Assembly: GCF_027942865.1 (NCBI RefSeq)
Contig: NC_134513.1
Span: 33,225,429-33,289,428 of the forward strand
Length of the DNA stretch: 64,000 bases
Source of the DNA: Odontesthes bonariensis
Taxonomy: Eukaryota; Chordata; Actinopteri; Atheriniformes; Atherinopsidae
Direction of reading: 5' to 3'
Of the stretch, positions 13,101-24,272 are shown piece by piece (the stretch's first letter is position 1; every line of letters begins with the position of its first letter). A program made the position numbers and the translations under genes. The notes below the pieces were generated by a model that saw only the letters and a list, made by a program, of their open reading frames with translations, had not been told where the DNA came from and did no database searches.

Positions 13101-14184
13101 ATTCTTCATGAATAAGTTATTCATGAAGAAGAGCTCTCACCATTCTACTTGTGTGGATGTCCACCACAGCTGTTGTTTTGTCCTCCTCAATGTTTCTTTC
13201 CAGTTAGAATACCAGCTTTTGAATTATGACCACAAACATCATAACCAATACCGCTACCATCTGCCGACACTATTCGGCCCCATTGATTCTCTTCAAACCA
13301 GTTAATGGGGCCGTTTCTTTTAAAAAGACGGCTTCAGATTTGGTTCACCAGTTAATGGAAACCTGGCTAGTGATACAACCGAAGAGCAGTTTTTGTGTCC
13401 ATTTGCTGTGCAGCCAAACAGATCCACATTATTTTCATAGAGATGCCAATAATTATTACAAATAAAGTCTGATTTCATGCTACATCAGTAGTTTTAGTCT
13501 TTAGTCTTGAAGAAAAAAACATCTTAGACGACACAGATGCAGTCGGCGACAGTCTCGCTGCTATGCAGCTGGGATGTTCCTCTGTTAACAGTCTATACAT
13601 TTTATAGGATGTTACAGCTCCAGGTTTGTTCTGGGATGCAGATTGTGTACGTATCTGAGTGCTGATTCGCTGGTTTAGATGTGCTGTTCCTCCTCCATGA
13701 TTGGCTGAAGAGTCCTGACTCCTCTTCCTTCCAATCTGGCACTGAACAGAACTTTGACCAGATGCACTAATCCCTGGGTCACCTCAGCCATTCAAATCCC
13801 TGTTTGTCTCTGTAAGCCAGATAAATAATATATATATTTTTTCTGGTGCATCCTCAGTGGTGTCATTTTGTTTATTCAGGTATTCGTTCTACGCAGCATT
13901 TGAAACAGAGAAAGGCTCAGTTGAAATACTCTCATCACACTTAGGTTTTTCAGGGGTGTCGACTGTTGTGTTAAAAGTAGTTTGTGCAGTTTTTTAGTTA
14001 AGACATTGTTTTAGTATCCGTTCTGGTTTGTTGATTTTGTCATTCTGCACCTAATATCTTTATCACGTCACTGGTTTGTAACACAGGGTCTGACTATAAC
14101 TTTATCTACAGGACAGACTTGTGCATTTGTGGCTCAGCTAGTCTCTACAGTAACTGTCCTGCTCTTTCCTCCAGGAGACGCTGA
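955..14184 (+). CDS. upf2: upf2, 3' part (regulator of nonsense transcripts 2), seven exons
   Basis: UPF2 is the cytoplasmic scaffold of nonsense-mediated mRNA decay that bridges UPF3 and UPF1. Only the C-terminal ~267 residues are here; the MIF4G domains lie upstream of the window. Exons: 955-1109, 3823-3927, 4101-4199, 4411-4584, 8347-8488, 10501-10621, 14175-14184, all with AG/GT borders and matching phase. The product starts with a very acidic linker (DEEDDDGDDDEEGG, ETEEQSGNESE, NTDYLTDSNKENETDEEN). Next come the helix (EDEDFVQALDKMMLENLQ) and hairpin strands (FVMLTRKGNKQQ, YKILNVPLSSHLA) that in the human protein grip the UPF1 CH domain. It ends in a basic tail with APANTNRERRPRYQHPKG and TGGRRR. 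The match to vertebrate UPF2 is near-continuous, so identity is secure. Nothing is broken. Introns carry several repeats. Confidence 0.97.
2085..2660 (+). mobile_element. LINE reverse-transcriptase C-terminal remnant (L2-like)
   Basis: At about 2129-2210 the + strand reads RNLGVIFDSELNFDRQVNSL, and at 2480-2600 WLQSCGTAFTLSVK and SIDSFKTQLTPYSLSLAF. Both are hallmarks of the post-polymerase region of L2/Rex-type non-LTR retrotransposons. Frameshifts and stops separate them, so this is a dead 5'-truncated copy in an upf2 intron. The clade is inferred from memory of the family only. Confidence 0.7.
3823..3927 (+). CDS. upf2: upf2 exon: acidic linker, second part
   Basis: Acceptor ccaccacag|GATGGA and donor AACAAT|gtaaga, phase 0 on both sides, 35 codons. 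Encodes a Glu run followed by NTDYLTDSNKENETDEENN, which is strongly conserved in vertebrate UPF2. Confidence 0.95.
4101..4199 (+). CDS. upf2: upf2 exon: start of UPF1-binding helix
   Basis: 33 codons, phase 0 to 0, acceptor tgtgcag|GAGGTA, donor CTGCAG|gtatga. Encodes EVTIRGGGLKHVACAED and EDFVQALDKMMLENLQ, the helical part of the UPF1-interacting segment as known from the human complex. Confidence 0.96.
4411..4584 (+). CDS. upf2: upf2 exon: UPF1-binding hairpin, first strand
   Basis: 58 codons, acceptor accacag|CAGCGT, donor CAGCAG|gtaagc. Encodes QRSGETVKVHQLDVAIPL, a Gly/Ser-rich segment, and FVMLTRKGNKQQ. The GGSGQQCIGEAESDISD stretch is the most divergent part of the C-terminus. Confidence 0.96.
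4660..5470. repeat. dispersed teleost DNA repeat, copy 1
   Basis: Shares phrases such as TTTTCTGGAAGTGTTCCTGA, a GTGTTCACATATGGCTTCTT-like stretch, and a distal part with AACTTTTTTGAGATGTGTTG and TTGTGAGATTTGCAAGTCAT with a widespread fish repeat. A second diverged copy is at 32380-32970. No intact ORF was seen. I recognise the family as very common in teleosts but am not confident of its superfamily. Confidence 0.6.
5471..8346. other. upf2 intron remainder, no gene seen
   Basis: AT-rich intron sequence with short (TG)n runs at about 6375-6390 and 6681-6698. Open frames here are short and lack gene-like composition. No RNA gene or complete mobile element was recognised. Confidence 0.6.
8347..8488 (+). 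CDS. upf2: upf2 exon: UPF1-binding hairpin, second strand, and coiled segment
   Basis: Acceptor caacag|TATAAG, donor TATCAGG|gtacga, phase 0 to 1. Encodes YKILNVPLSSHLAANHFN followed by a charged helix (QQQAEQEERMRMKKLTLD, INERQEQEDYQ). Confidence 0.97.
9530..10134. mobile_element. 605-bp foldback MITE with TTAA target duplication (piggyBac-like)
   Basis: Two arms of about 200 bp (9530-9725 and 9929-10134) are near-perfect inverted copies. The termini are AGGGATATGCCACCCCC and GGGGGTGGCATATCCCT, flanked by TTAA at 9526-9529 and 10135-10138. TTAA duplication is the signature of piggyBac-type insertion. The right arm carries a short local duplication (GGCGACGCT twice). The loop (9726-9928) has no coding potential, so the element is non-autonomous. 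Confidence 0.85.
10501..10621 (+). CDS. upf2: upf2 exon: basic C-terminal tail
   Basis: Acceptor gttacag|AGATGA, donor GGAAG|gtgaga, phase 1 to 2. Encodes MMQSLAQRPAPANTNRER and YQHPKGAPNADLIFKTGG, the invariant tail of UPF2. Confidence 0.97.
11171..11541 (+). mobile_element. SINE-like retroelement with tRNA-type head and 16-bp target duplication
   Basis: The head contains A-box-like TGGTTAGCACC and B-box-like GGTTCCAGGTTCAACACC, followed by a body typical of an abundant fish repeat (GGAGTTTGCATGTTCTCCCC, TGGCGGCCTGTCCAGGGTGT) and an ATGG-type tail (ATAATGGATGG). It is flanked by ACATGGAAACCTGCAC (11155-11170) and ACATGGAAACCTACAC (11542-11557), a target-site duplication with one mismatch. 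A truncated minus-strand copy is at 42514-42612. Confidence 0.85.
11558..14174. other. upf2 final intron, no gene seen
   Basis: A/T-rich with several homopolymer runs (T12 near 11732, A14 near 11908). Short open frames (for example at 12344-12529 and 13060-13305) show no recognisable domain. Confidence 0.55.
14175..14184 (+). CDS. upf2: upf2 last coding segment (10 nt) with stop
   Basis: The phase-2 donor at 10621 needs an acceptor supplying one base, and tttcctccag|G AGA CGC TGA at 14175 does so, giving the terminal Arg-Arg-Arg and a stop. The polypyrimidine tract is good. The segment opens the exon that carries the 3' UTR. Confidence 0.9.
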
Positions 14185-16960
14185 TTGGAGTCTGGGTCTG
14201 GGCTGAGCGAGCAAGAGTGAGAATGAACGTGCAAAAGAGAGAGAGAGAGAGAGAGAAAACGACATCGAGGAGATCGAAAACCGGTCGCAACCGGGAACGA
14301 GTCCCGCAGACGCCCACTGACGCCGGGACAGACGAAACCCCTGACCTGAACAAACACTGTTACCCTTCGAGGGGCCCGAAGCATGAGGAGGAGAGGCAAA
14401 ACCACGAGCTGGGGTCAGAGGTCAGGGCTCAGACAGATGGCTCTCTTTCTTTTTTGTCTGTTGCCTGAAATGACAAAAAACATCCTGACTGTCTGGAAAA
14501 GACTACACACACCTGACCGGCGGACTGATGGCGGGACGAGCAGGACGAGGCCGGACGGAAGGTTCAACTCCCAGCGTCACACCACGGGGAGGAAAAAGGG
14601 ACTCATTTTTAGGAGTTTAAACCTACGAGTGCACAACTGGATCTTTTTCTTTTCTGTTTGGACAAACACCAGGAAACACGTCTGATCGGTCCGACTTCCT
14701 GCGACAGAGATGCACAACTGGCTTAGAGACTTGTTGTGTTCATAGACTGTTAACGCAGAGAACGACGTGATGCTTTATAGTTGAATTATGTTTGAAACGT
14801 TAATACCATGGCAGATGGGTGCAGCTCTTGTTTTAGCGACCTAGTTGGTTTCATAGCAGTGTGCCGAGTTCTGCTCTCATCTTATGATTTTTCTCTTTAT
14901 TGCTATCCGTAAAATGTCAGATCATTGTTAGAATGTTCTGCTGCTCAAGTGGATTCATTCAAAGATCCTGTGTAAGGCAACCAGCAGTCTAAACCTCCCA
15001 AATATGCATAGTAAAGCAGGAAATTGTCCCATTTTCTTAAAGAAAGGTCTAAAATTAACAGCTACAATGGGTCCAGATTTTTGGGGAGTTACTGCCTTTT
15101 TTCTGGCTTATAAAAGTGTTGTTCTACAGCTCAGGTATCACAATTGACCCACAAAGCTAATTAGAGATGAATCTATTTGCTGATCCATAAATAAGTTAGT
15201 TGAAAATAATTATTTGGTTATTATTTGATAACAATTAAAACATCAAAGCCTTCCTTGTTTCTGCAGAAATGTCTCCTTTGCAAATTTGTTCAGTGAGGTT
15301 CTTTGGTTGTGTTGGATTGTGTCTGACACCAAACATTTAAATTGGAACAATCCCATTGTGGCATTTCATGGTGTTGTAGTGCCACCTCCCTAAACTAGAG
15401 CTACTTATTATTTTTAGATGAAACCCATCCAAAGCTATTTGACTAATGAACAACAGATATTGTTTGGAAGATGTTTTGAGAATTCAGCGCGGATTTTCTC
15501 TGCAGCTGGGATTCACACATGCTCCTCACAGCAGGAGATTCTGCGTTCTCACAGCTGGAAATACTCTGGAGTGGAGCACACAGAAGGCAGGAGATGATGC
15601 AAAATGTCAGCTGTGGAAATCAGTGTTTTATTCACACCGTGTCAACAATGGCAGCTTTGAACATTTCCACAACATCGACGCGCAGATGGAAACCACATGA
15701 CGGTGCGAAGCAACAACTTTTACCTGCACTCTCATGCTCCGGAGTATTGACTACTCCATTCCCTCTTGGTCTCACTCGCTTACTTTCGGACCTCCGACAA
15801 GGAAGCTGGCATGGTAACCACAGCAACAAGTCTGGAGGGAATGTTACGGACATTTGCATTCTCACATGCAGGCCCTCTGGAGCATGTCTGGAAAAGTTTC
15901 GCAGCTCCAGTCCAAGAGTGACAAATATCTAATGATCTTATTTACTGGTAGATACTGCTGTTTTTCACTTATTTTCACTAACAAATACCACTTTGATACA
16001 ATGCATCAATTAGTAATAATGCCATAATAGTTCAAACTATATCAATAGTAGCTTTAGCTTTGTGTGACGATGAGCGCTTGGAGTGATGTTAACTTTTTTT
16101 GGAAATACACATTCACTGTGGAGAATTAGATGAGCGGACTTATGCCACATTATCTCATATGTATGATGGACATAACACTTCTAAAATATAACTTCTTATC
16201 TCAGTGCAAAGATGTGAAACAAGAAAAAAATTCCAACCATTTTTTTCTACAAAAGTGACGAAATCCACCTCCTTTGAAAAGCTCATTCATCAACATGTAA
16301 TGTGGTTAGCTGTATGCAAATTTTACAAATTACACATTTATTAAGAGTAAAAAAAAAATACTGACAGTAGGTTGATAAACAGGACGCAAATGATATTTTT
16401 TATATTTCTATTTAAAGATAATATTAAGAAGACTTTAAGATCCTGATGATCCAGCAGAATTAGAGCAACACACCAAAAACTCGCCACCAGAAAGAGTCTC
16501 GTACCGTCTGGCACTTTTCAATCTCACCAATCAGTGATGGACTCCTCAGTGTACATATATAAGATTTGTTCAAACTTCTCTTCAGCTGAATCATGTTGTT
16601 TTATCTGGAGAATTTTAAGTTGGTTTGGCAACATTCAGCCTGCTTTGATTTGTGTACCGTGACTTGTTTTTTCTCTCCGTTTGGACCGATGCCTGCGAGT
16701 CTTCCTAAGTGATGACAGTGACTATTACTTTAGAATAATTTAACCTGTTGAGCTACTAGATGGATTGTTTTCCTCCATGGGCCTCCTCTGCACCAGCTTT
16801 TCTTTGCTGTAGTAAAAAAAAAAAACATCCAGCGGTGCTTTAGTTTGTCTGTGTATAGATTCCAAACTATTGTTGTCAAAGCAGCATTGCAAGCAGCCTG
16901 CTGCAGCTTTGTTTCACGGCTCACGATAAATAAAATTTACCAAAATAAAAATACGGAGAT
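14185..16960 (+). other. upf2: upf2 3' UTR (probable extent)
   Basis: No other gene is visible downstream of the upf2 stop. AATAAA hexamers at 16929-16934 and 16944-16949 are the best candidate cleavage signals, giving a UTR of about 2.75 kb. An earlier polyadenylation site is possible. The stretch at 15440-15930 reads like an old dispersed repeat but has no clear termini. Confidence 0.5.
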
Positions 16961-18830
16961 GACCGCAGTTTGTTTGATCTGTGAATGAGGTCAGTCCTGT
17001 GTTTGTGGCATGTGCGTGTTTGCGAGGGTGTGTCTGTTTATTGAGGTCTAATTACAAGGCAGCCAACATAAGCATTTCCTCATTTCCTGTCAAGACTTTC
17101 CTCTAAACACTGCATATGTAGATAAATGCCAAGCATGGTTGGATTAATCTGTTTGGGGCGGGGGAGCACCGTCTGAAAAGCACATTTAGACTCCTGTTTC
17201 TGGTAAAAGATACTGTTGCTGTACATTTTGGGTTAATAATTTACGTGAATTACGTTTATTAAGTTGGCACCTTCTCTAAGTTCAAGATTTCCCCCCTTTT
17301 TGCTTTTTGAAAACCGGAGGAATGATGCCATAAATCTTGTTACGAACCCTTCTCGTTCAGCTTTTCTTTTACCAACTCTGTCCGTCCCACCAACATCTTC
17401 ATATGTGAACATGTCACTAAAACAGGTCGCCATTTGTCAGGACTCGAACTCCTCTCTCCTGTCTGAGAAGCTTCTGTTTGGCCCAGTAGTCCCTCACATC
17501 CTGCTCTTTCCTTCTCTTTCAACTACCCCACCTGATGTGAAACGAAGAAGCAGATTTTTCTAAGATCTCTTAGATAATGAGAAGGAACTGTGGATTATGG
17601 ATATTATGGAAACTTTGCATTGTTTTCAGGCCAAAGAGACAATTACACCAGGGCTCTAATATCAGTTTTGATTCTAGATTTATTTTCTATGTTGGAAATT
17701 CAGATTCAGTTTAGGAAAATCGAATGTTGCGCTGTCCAGCTCCATTGTAAAGATTCAAGGAAACAAGTTGCACATAACTCCACGCCAACAACATAGGCTA
17801 CATGAAGAACAGTTAGTGGGGTTTTTATATGAACTACTTTTGTTTTAAAGTGTGAACAAATGACGCAGTAATTAGTCAAATGGACATGCTGTTTTGAGCT
17901 CATTATTTCCTCAAATGTCTACAATGAAAGTGTAGAGTGGGTTTGTATCACAGTGGCTGCATAATGTGAGGTACACCACATTGGAAAGGAGAGTTAAGGG
18001 ACTTAATCTAACAGCTACTCAGAATGGTGCCAGAAGAGCAAATATTCTCCATCTAAAACATCTGAATAGTTTCAGAACACTTTGACTGTTAGTGGCTAGT
18101 CAAGGTACTCTGTCGCTAATCAGCTGAGCCCATCAGGAGTTGTATCAGACCTGTAGGATAGCGTTCAGCTGGACGTCACTTACGGCAGCTTTAAAAGATG
18201 ATGACTTGTTACGTTAAAGCACACTGATGCAGCGCTGTGTGACAAATTTTGCTTAATAAAGACAAAAAACACAAGTATGCAGAAGCAAATGTGATCATGC
18301 CAGCTATTTAATGAGCGCTTTAAAGTTTCAGTGTGAGACATTTTTTCTCAGATATGCAACAAACTATGTGTTTGTTTGTGCAGAATTGTGAGACTGAGAG
18401 TCAGGCATTTATATCCAAAAACACTGCAGATCTCCCTCCTTCACTCCCCCACCATGTTGCGTTACCGTGACGACAGTAGCCCAGAAAGGACAAAGTGAGC
18501 CTTTTGCACTTTTCACAGCCACAGTAGTTTGAGGTTTGTCGGGTGGAATTCAGATGGTTTGAATTCAAGGCGTTATATGCAGCTACATTCTTTTTAGGAG
18601 ACAAGAAGTTGGACGAGAAGGACACAGGCAAAATCTTTCCAAAGTGGGTTTTTATTTTCTCAAAAATTCAAAATGATTTCAAAATTGAAAAATAATGAGT
18701 GAGTAGGTCCATAAAAGAAGTCAACTAAATCAAACCAGACTTCCAAAAAAGATATAAAATATCCTGGCTCAAACAAACCACATGATACACAAAAGGGAAA
18801 AGAAAATGGATGTCAATAACTAAACACAGG
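16961..18830. other. intergenic region between upf2 and proser2, no gene seen
   Basis: Two convergent genes end on either side. No ORF of convincing composition, RNA gene or complete transposon was found. Confidence 0.5.
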
Positions 18831-19960
18831 ACACAAACTAACTACCCCAGCAGCGCAGCTGCAAATGGTGTGGCCAATGAGCTTTCTCCAAGAGTTAACA
18901 GCTCTCAGCCTCTGGCCACATCTTCTGCTCCACCAAGAAGGAAGAACACACCACCATGGTAACACAAGACAAGATGGTTGAAGTGACAAACTTTCCAAAG
19001 TAGCTTCAGCTCAGTGAGGTTCGCATCACTGGTTTATGCACAGCTCTCTGAAGGTCCCACCACAGCATTTTAGTCAGGTTGAGGTCTGGACTTTGGCTGG
19101 ACCATTGCAACACCTTGATTCTTTTCTTTTTCACACATTCTGCTGTAGATCTGCTGCTGTGTTTGGGATCATTGTCCTGTTGATGAGCCAGTTTCAGCCC
19201 AGCTTTAGCTGTCGGACAGACGGCGTCACATCTGACTCTAGAATACTTTGGTATCCAGAGGAGTTGATGGTGGACTCAATGACTGCAAGGTGCCCAGGTC
19301 CTGTGGCTGCAGAACAAGCCCAGCCCGTGCTGGTGTTGGTATGAGGTGTTTGTGCTGATGGCTGTGTTTCGTTTCCTCCAAACGTGCTGCTGTGCATTAT
19401 GACCAAACATCTCCAATTTGGTCTGGTCCAAAGGACATTGTTCCAGAAGTCTTGTGGTTTGTTCAGATGCAGCTTTGCAAACCTAAGCTGTGCTACCATG
19501 TTCTTTTTAGAGAGAAGAGGCTTTCTCCTGCAACCCTTCCAAACAAGTCATACTTGTTCAGTCTTTTTCTAACTGTGCGTTCATGAACTTTAACATTTAA
19601 CATGCTAACTGAGGCCTGCAGAGTCTGAGATGTAGCTCTTGGGTTTTTGACCTTGGGGTGACCTTGCTGGGACATCCACTCCTCGGAAGATTGACAGCTG
19701 TCCTGAATGTTTTCCACTTGTGAATAATCTTTCTCTCTGTAGAATGATGGACTCCGAATAGTTTGGAAATTGCCTTATAACCCTTCCCAGATTGATGGGC
19801 AGCTATAATTTCTTCTCTAAGATCTTTCCTCTTTGTCATTGTGTTAACACACCTGAATGCTTCAGATCAGCAAACTGACAAAACTGCTTTTATAGAGGTT
19901 CTCAGACTGACTGATAATGAATTAATCAAGTTAATTTGATTCACAGCCCCTGCCTACCAC
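18830..19960 (-). mobile_element. degenerate Tc1-like transposon
   Basis: On the minus strand the N-terminal helix-turn-helix reads MTKRKDLREEIIAAHQSGKG then YKAISKLFGVHHST and WKTFRTAVNLPRSGCPSKVT at about 19640-19840. Further on come RLNKYDLFGRVAGE and RFAKLHLNKPQDFWNNVLWT (about 19410-19560), with the C-terminal part running toward 18830. Stops and frameshifts separate these blocks and the usual WTDE after WNNVLW is disrupted, so no functional transposase remains. Terminal repeats were not delimited. Confidence 0.8.
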
Positions 19961-20566
19961 TTATCCTCTTAATTCCTATGGAAGAAGTAAGGGTGGATAA
20001 GTCTAAAATTATTTACATTTTTTTTTTTTAAACTTCTTAGAGATGGTTGGAAACATTGAGCTTTTAAATCACTGTATATTGTATTTCTCTTTGCTATGTT
20101 TTATATGATGATCCAGAAATATAACATTAGCCCATATGTTATATAGAATAAGGACACGCAAGGGCACACTAAGTCCCTTCTTAAAATTCCACTCAGGAAA
20201 AACATTACCTAAACGGGGCTGAACATTGAACAGTACCTGCCCATTACATACATTCCACAGTTAATCAAAGAACAACAAGTAGACTCATGTTATTTTATCA
20301 TGTTTAATGAGGGACAAAAATTCAACATGAGATATGTTCAGAGTATATACAGCATATAATATGGACATTTCAGTGGTCAGAAAGTGGACCAGTCAGTTGC
20401 ACTACTACAGCAGGAACTTTCACATGGCCACTGATATCCCATTTACCACACAGTATAGCACTTTTGTCCTTGTTCTTTGCTGATATTTCCACTTTGCAGA
20501 AACATTTCCTTATAGAATATAATGTTTTATACAGACTGTATTTATTCACTATATGTATGCACCATT

Positions 20567-20675
20567 ATATACTTCAAAATTACTGTAGCTGAACTACAGA
20601 GAACCGGAGTCTGTAAACAAAATCTCACTAAATATACTTCAAAAGTTACTGTAGGTGAACTACAGAGGCCGGAGT
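20567..20675. repeat. local duplication, 44-bp unit, two diverged copies
   Basis: ATATACTTCAAAATTACTGT at 20567 recurs with few changes at 20632 and continues through CTACAGAGAACCGGAGT / CTACAGAGGCCGGAGT. The copies are 65 bp apart. A short (CA)n tract follows at 20688-20715. Confidence 0.8.
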
Positions 20676-21689
20676 CACAATAAAACGCACGCACACGCAC
20701 ACACACATACACACATGCCTACAATAGTTAAATAACACACTTTCAAATGTCATAAACAGCAAAGGTATTGACAACAGCTTGGCAGAAATAAAAATAAAGA
20801 ACCCAGGATGTATTTCTAGACTGTGTGGTTTTACTGCTGGCGTTTAGCACAATGTCATGTTCCCGCCCATCCCTAAAAAGCAGTTTTAAAGTACTCCCTC
20901 CATATGGTAAAGCGTAAAAGTCCTGCCCACAAACCCATCCCACCAGTCTGTGGTTTGGTGTGGGAGGTTTGTCCGTGGAGTAAAAATACGCCTCGGCTCG
21001 GCTCGACTCCACGTCCTTCAAAAACCTCATATCTGTAGCCTGTTATTCCAGGACATTTGATTTCAAGGAACCAGTGGGAATATGGCATTCTGGAGTCTTC
21101 AATGCAGCAGAGGACTCCACATTCTGTTAATGAACAATGATTTCACTTTTCTAACAGCTGCTACAACAGATGTGCATGTAGTGATGGTCCTTGTTTTCAG
21201 CTATCAGTTTTCAAAGCATTTTGCTTAAACAATATATTGTTCTCCATTATGATTACTGGACTTGCAGCTACAGATTCACTTTATGCTTTAAGTTTCAAAG
21301 GATAAAGATTTAAAGATCCATCTCTAAAAACAGTGCCCAGTAAAGAGTTGAAAGAAAATTCCCCAGAACAATGACAGTTTTTAAATTCTTATCATATTCT
21401 TATAATTTCAGTGTAAATACTATGGAAGTTAACCATTATTTTCAAATATATAAATTACCTTTGAGACTAATTAGCTATTTGCTCTTATTTTGAACATTTT
21501 TATAACTGCTATAATGTTTCCACTATTTGTACTCTAGCAGGAGGACTTCGAAAATTATTTAATCCAACCATGACAGTGCTTTTAGAGAGCATCAGTGTGT
21601 GCACATTTGTGTGCATGTGTGTGTGTGTTTATGTGCGACTTGTGGGCTTGTGGTTTGGTGATTTGGATGGGTAAAGTGGCATTTTTCTA

Positions 21690-21776
21690 TTTCTTTTTAT
21701 TTAATATTATCGCCGATGTAAAGCACTTTCTTTTGCATGAAAAGTGCTTTAGAAATAAAGATTGATTGATTGACTA
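21690..21776 (+). mobile_element. retroelement 3' tail fragment
   Basis: GATGTAAAGCACTTTC, then GAAAAGTGCTTTAGAAATAA and an ATTG repeat (GATTGATTGATTG) resemble the 3' end of common fish LINE/SINE elements. Only the tail is seen. Confidence 0.5.
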
Positions 21777-22797
21777 CACATGAAACATTCCTGTTCTGCA
21801 CTTCTAATAACTTCTAAAGTCTGTATTAGTTCATTTGTGGCAGTTTGATTAGGCATGTACTTATCTAAAAGCAACACTAGATGGTCCAAATCCAAAATGT
21901 AAGGTGTTACCTTTAGATCTTTTAGGTTTTAATGAATGTGCAATTCCCACCATTTCAATAAATTTGCTGCAACATGATAGCCCATGTTCTTGGAGTTTGT
22001 GGGGTGAATCCAGCCTTATATAAAATTATAGAGTATAAAATATAAAATTCAATCTATCCTCTGAGTCAACCTTTACAGGAACTGAATCTTGACCCAACCA
22101 CGCATAACAGTGATGCTGTTTTTTTTTTTTAATGTTCATTAAAAACAAAAGTATTGTAAAAATGTATTGTTAGGGAAAATGACTCAGCCTTTTAAAAATA
22201 TATATATATAAAATGAATCTCCATATTTGTGAGAAGTTTGAAAAGAATCACATCTTGAAGAGGTACCAGGAAGTTTGAGGCTGCAGGAAGGGTCGGAAGG
22301 TGTAAAAGCACTGACAAACAAATTAAACAGACAGAATAATATAGAATATGTTCAGGCTTTCCCTTTGCCCATGTTAAGACTATTCACAGTCAATCTCATG
22401 TGTGGAAACCACGAGGCAGAATGATTCCTGAATCCTGAAAAGATGCTTCCCTCGATGGCATCACTGTTCCAGAAGAGCTTGTGCAGAGGTATACAATGTC
22501 TTGGATGAGATTTGATACAAAGTAGTTTTTACCTTTCAAGGCTTTTGTCAAGGAAACATTGTTGAGTGTGGTACAGCTGCAGTGTTTGTCACTTTTTAAT
22601 GGCAGGAAGATGAGAACTGGCTTTGCAGGTCTATCAGGTGCCCAGCTTCATTCCTCTGTAAAAGCTGGTCTGTTTCCAGCCACACCTCACACTCAAACAA
22701 ATGGCAAAACGTCTTGCATACCATCGCCCCCAGCAAGTAGAAACCAGAGATTCACCGTATTCAGTGGAGACTGCATATTAAATGTGTGAAAAGTTAA

Positions 22798-24272
22798 TCA
22801 AGACTCTTTCAGGAGCCCCAGCTTCCTCAGTGCTTCTCTGCGTGATTCATTCATTGCCCCTCGTCCAGAAAACTGCACAGTAACACCTTGGGGACGGAAC
22901 ATTGAGTTGGACCTCCGTTTGTGATCAGGAGACAAAGCCCGTGCTGCTGTTTTCGGAGGAGTAAGAACACCATGGTAGGAATGCCGAGGAGGTCTAGGGG
23001 CTGGAGTCGGGGGCGGAACTTTAAAACTTTTGGCTGGGCTGCGTGAGTCACGATTCAACCCAGTGGCAGGATTGATGCTTCGACTCTTTCCTCCATAACT
23101 GTTAGGCTCAGGTACTGGCTCTGGTTTTGCGGGCATGCTTTGACTCTTGTCAATATGGGAGCTGAGGATGTCAGGCAAGTTGGCCCTGGTCATGACTACA
23201 GGTGCAGGGGTCATGACTTTGGTCTTTCCACCATAGGTGTTAAGCTCAGTAGGGTTTGACAGTGCAGATGGTAGGATTTGGGGCTCGTGGCTAGTTGGGG
23301 AGGTTGGAGGTTCACTCTTTGAAGAAATAGAAGGGTTAACCACAATGGATTTCCCTCCGTAGTTGTTAAATTCCAAAGAGGTGACTTCAGCTGGAGGGGG
23401 GGCAGGGGCCTTGTTTTCCAGAGGAGGTGGAGAATGTCTGTTTTCGTTGAATGGTGGAGATGATGGCATCAGTTGGGAGCTTTGATCATCATGGCTCCTG
23501 AGGGAATGTGTCTGCAGAATCTCTGGTTTTCTGTCGACATGAGCGTGGCTTGGAGGTGTTATCGCAATATTGGGGTCTGGTGAGTTGATGCTGCTTTGTG
23601 TCATTGGGAGAAGATTGGTGTCTGGAGATTTGGAACTGATGTCTGGACCTTTGAGGGGATCCAGTGATTTGTTTGGGGGGATTTGGAGTGATGTTTCTCC
23701 AGACATGGCTCGATTCCTAGTCAGGCCTAACTTGGACAAGGCCTCCATCCTGGATTTATCAGGAGCGGGGTCCTTGAAGGAAATACTACGAGTAGGAATA
23801 TTTCGAGCCTTCTGTTCCACAGCGAGGTGAGAATTTTCTTGCAGAAAATGGTGGGGTGTGCCAGACAGGTTGGCCAGCATCTGTTCCCGTCTCTCCTGGA
23901 TGGTCACATTAGCTACAGGCTGCTTCTGGTGCTCCTTGTTGCCATGGATCACGCTGATATTTGCAGGGAAGCGGCTGGGCTTAGCAGAGGTAGGAGGACC
24001 CTGTTTCACTGTATAATCTACACCGTCCAGGCTGAGACGCCGGAGGAATGAAGAAGGATGGAAGTTTGAGGTTTCACTACCTTGGTTTTCAGCTATCTTC
24101 TGGGCAATCAGGACTGGGGTAGGGATACAGCCTGAAGGGTGGTAGGAGGAATGGTTGTCTGTCTGCTCGTAGCTTCCACTTGGTAGGGGAGGGTTGTACT
24201 CTGAAGGCAAGCTGTCCCGCTTTGACTTTACCTCAAAGTGGCATTCAGGAGTCAGTACCATTCGCTGGAAAT
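22798..24272 (-). CDS. proser2: proser2 large terminal coding exon
   Basis: Acceptor cctcgcag|ATTTCC, phase 1, stop TGA at 22800-22798. The open frame extends 5' of the acceptor to 24405, but that extension (MCFICLVSYSVVYF...) is intronic. The exon contains three YGGK motifs and two copies of an SRxEALxKLGL motif. Confidence 0.92.

Larger units (their letters stand above)
20541..22797 (-). other. proser2: proser2 3' UTR (tentative)
   Basis: Gene-free sequence downstream of the stop. A minus-strand AATAAA at 20546-20541 is one candidate polyadenylation signal, though the true 3' end could be nearer the stop. The region includes the retroelement tail at 21690-21776 and the local duplication near 20567. 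Confidence 0.35.

Noticed and set aside
20743..21088. Minus-strand frame with VEPSRGVFLLHG and SRAEAYFYSTDKPP
   Set aside because: Resembles translated low-complexity MITE sequence (GTCGAGCCGAGCCGAGG); no gene model supports it.
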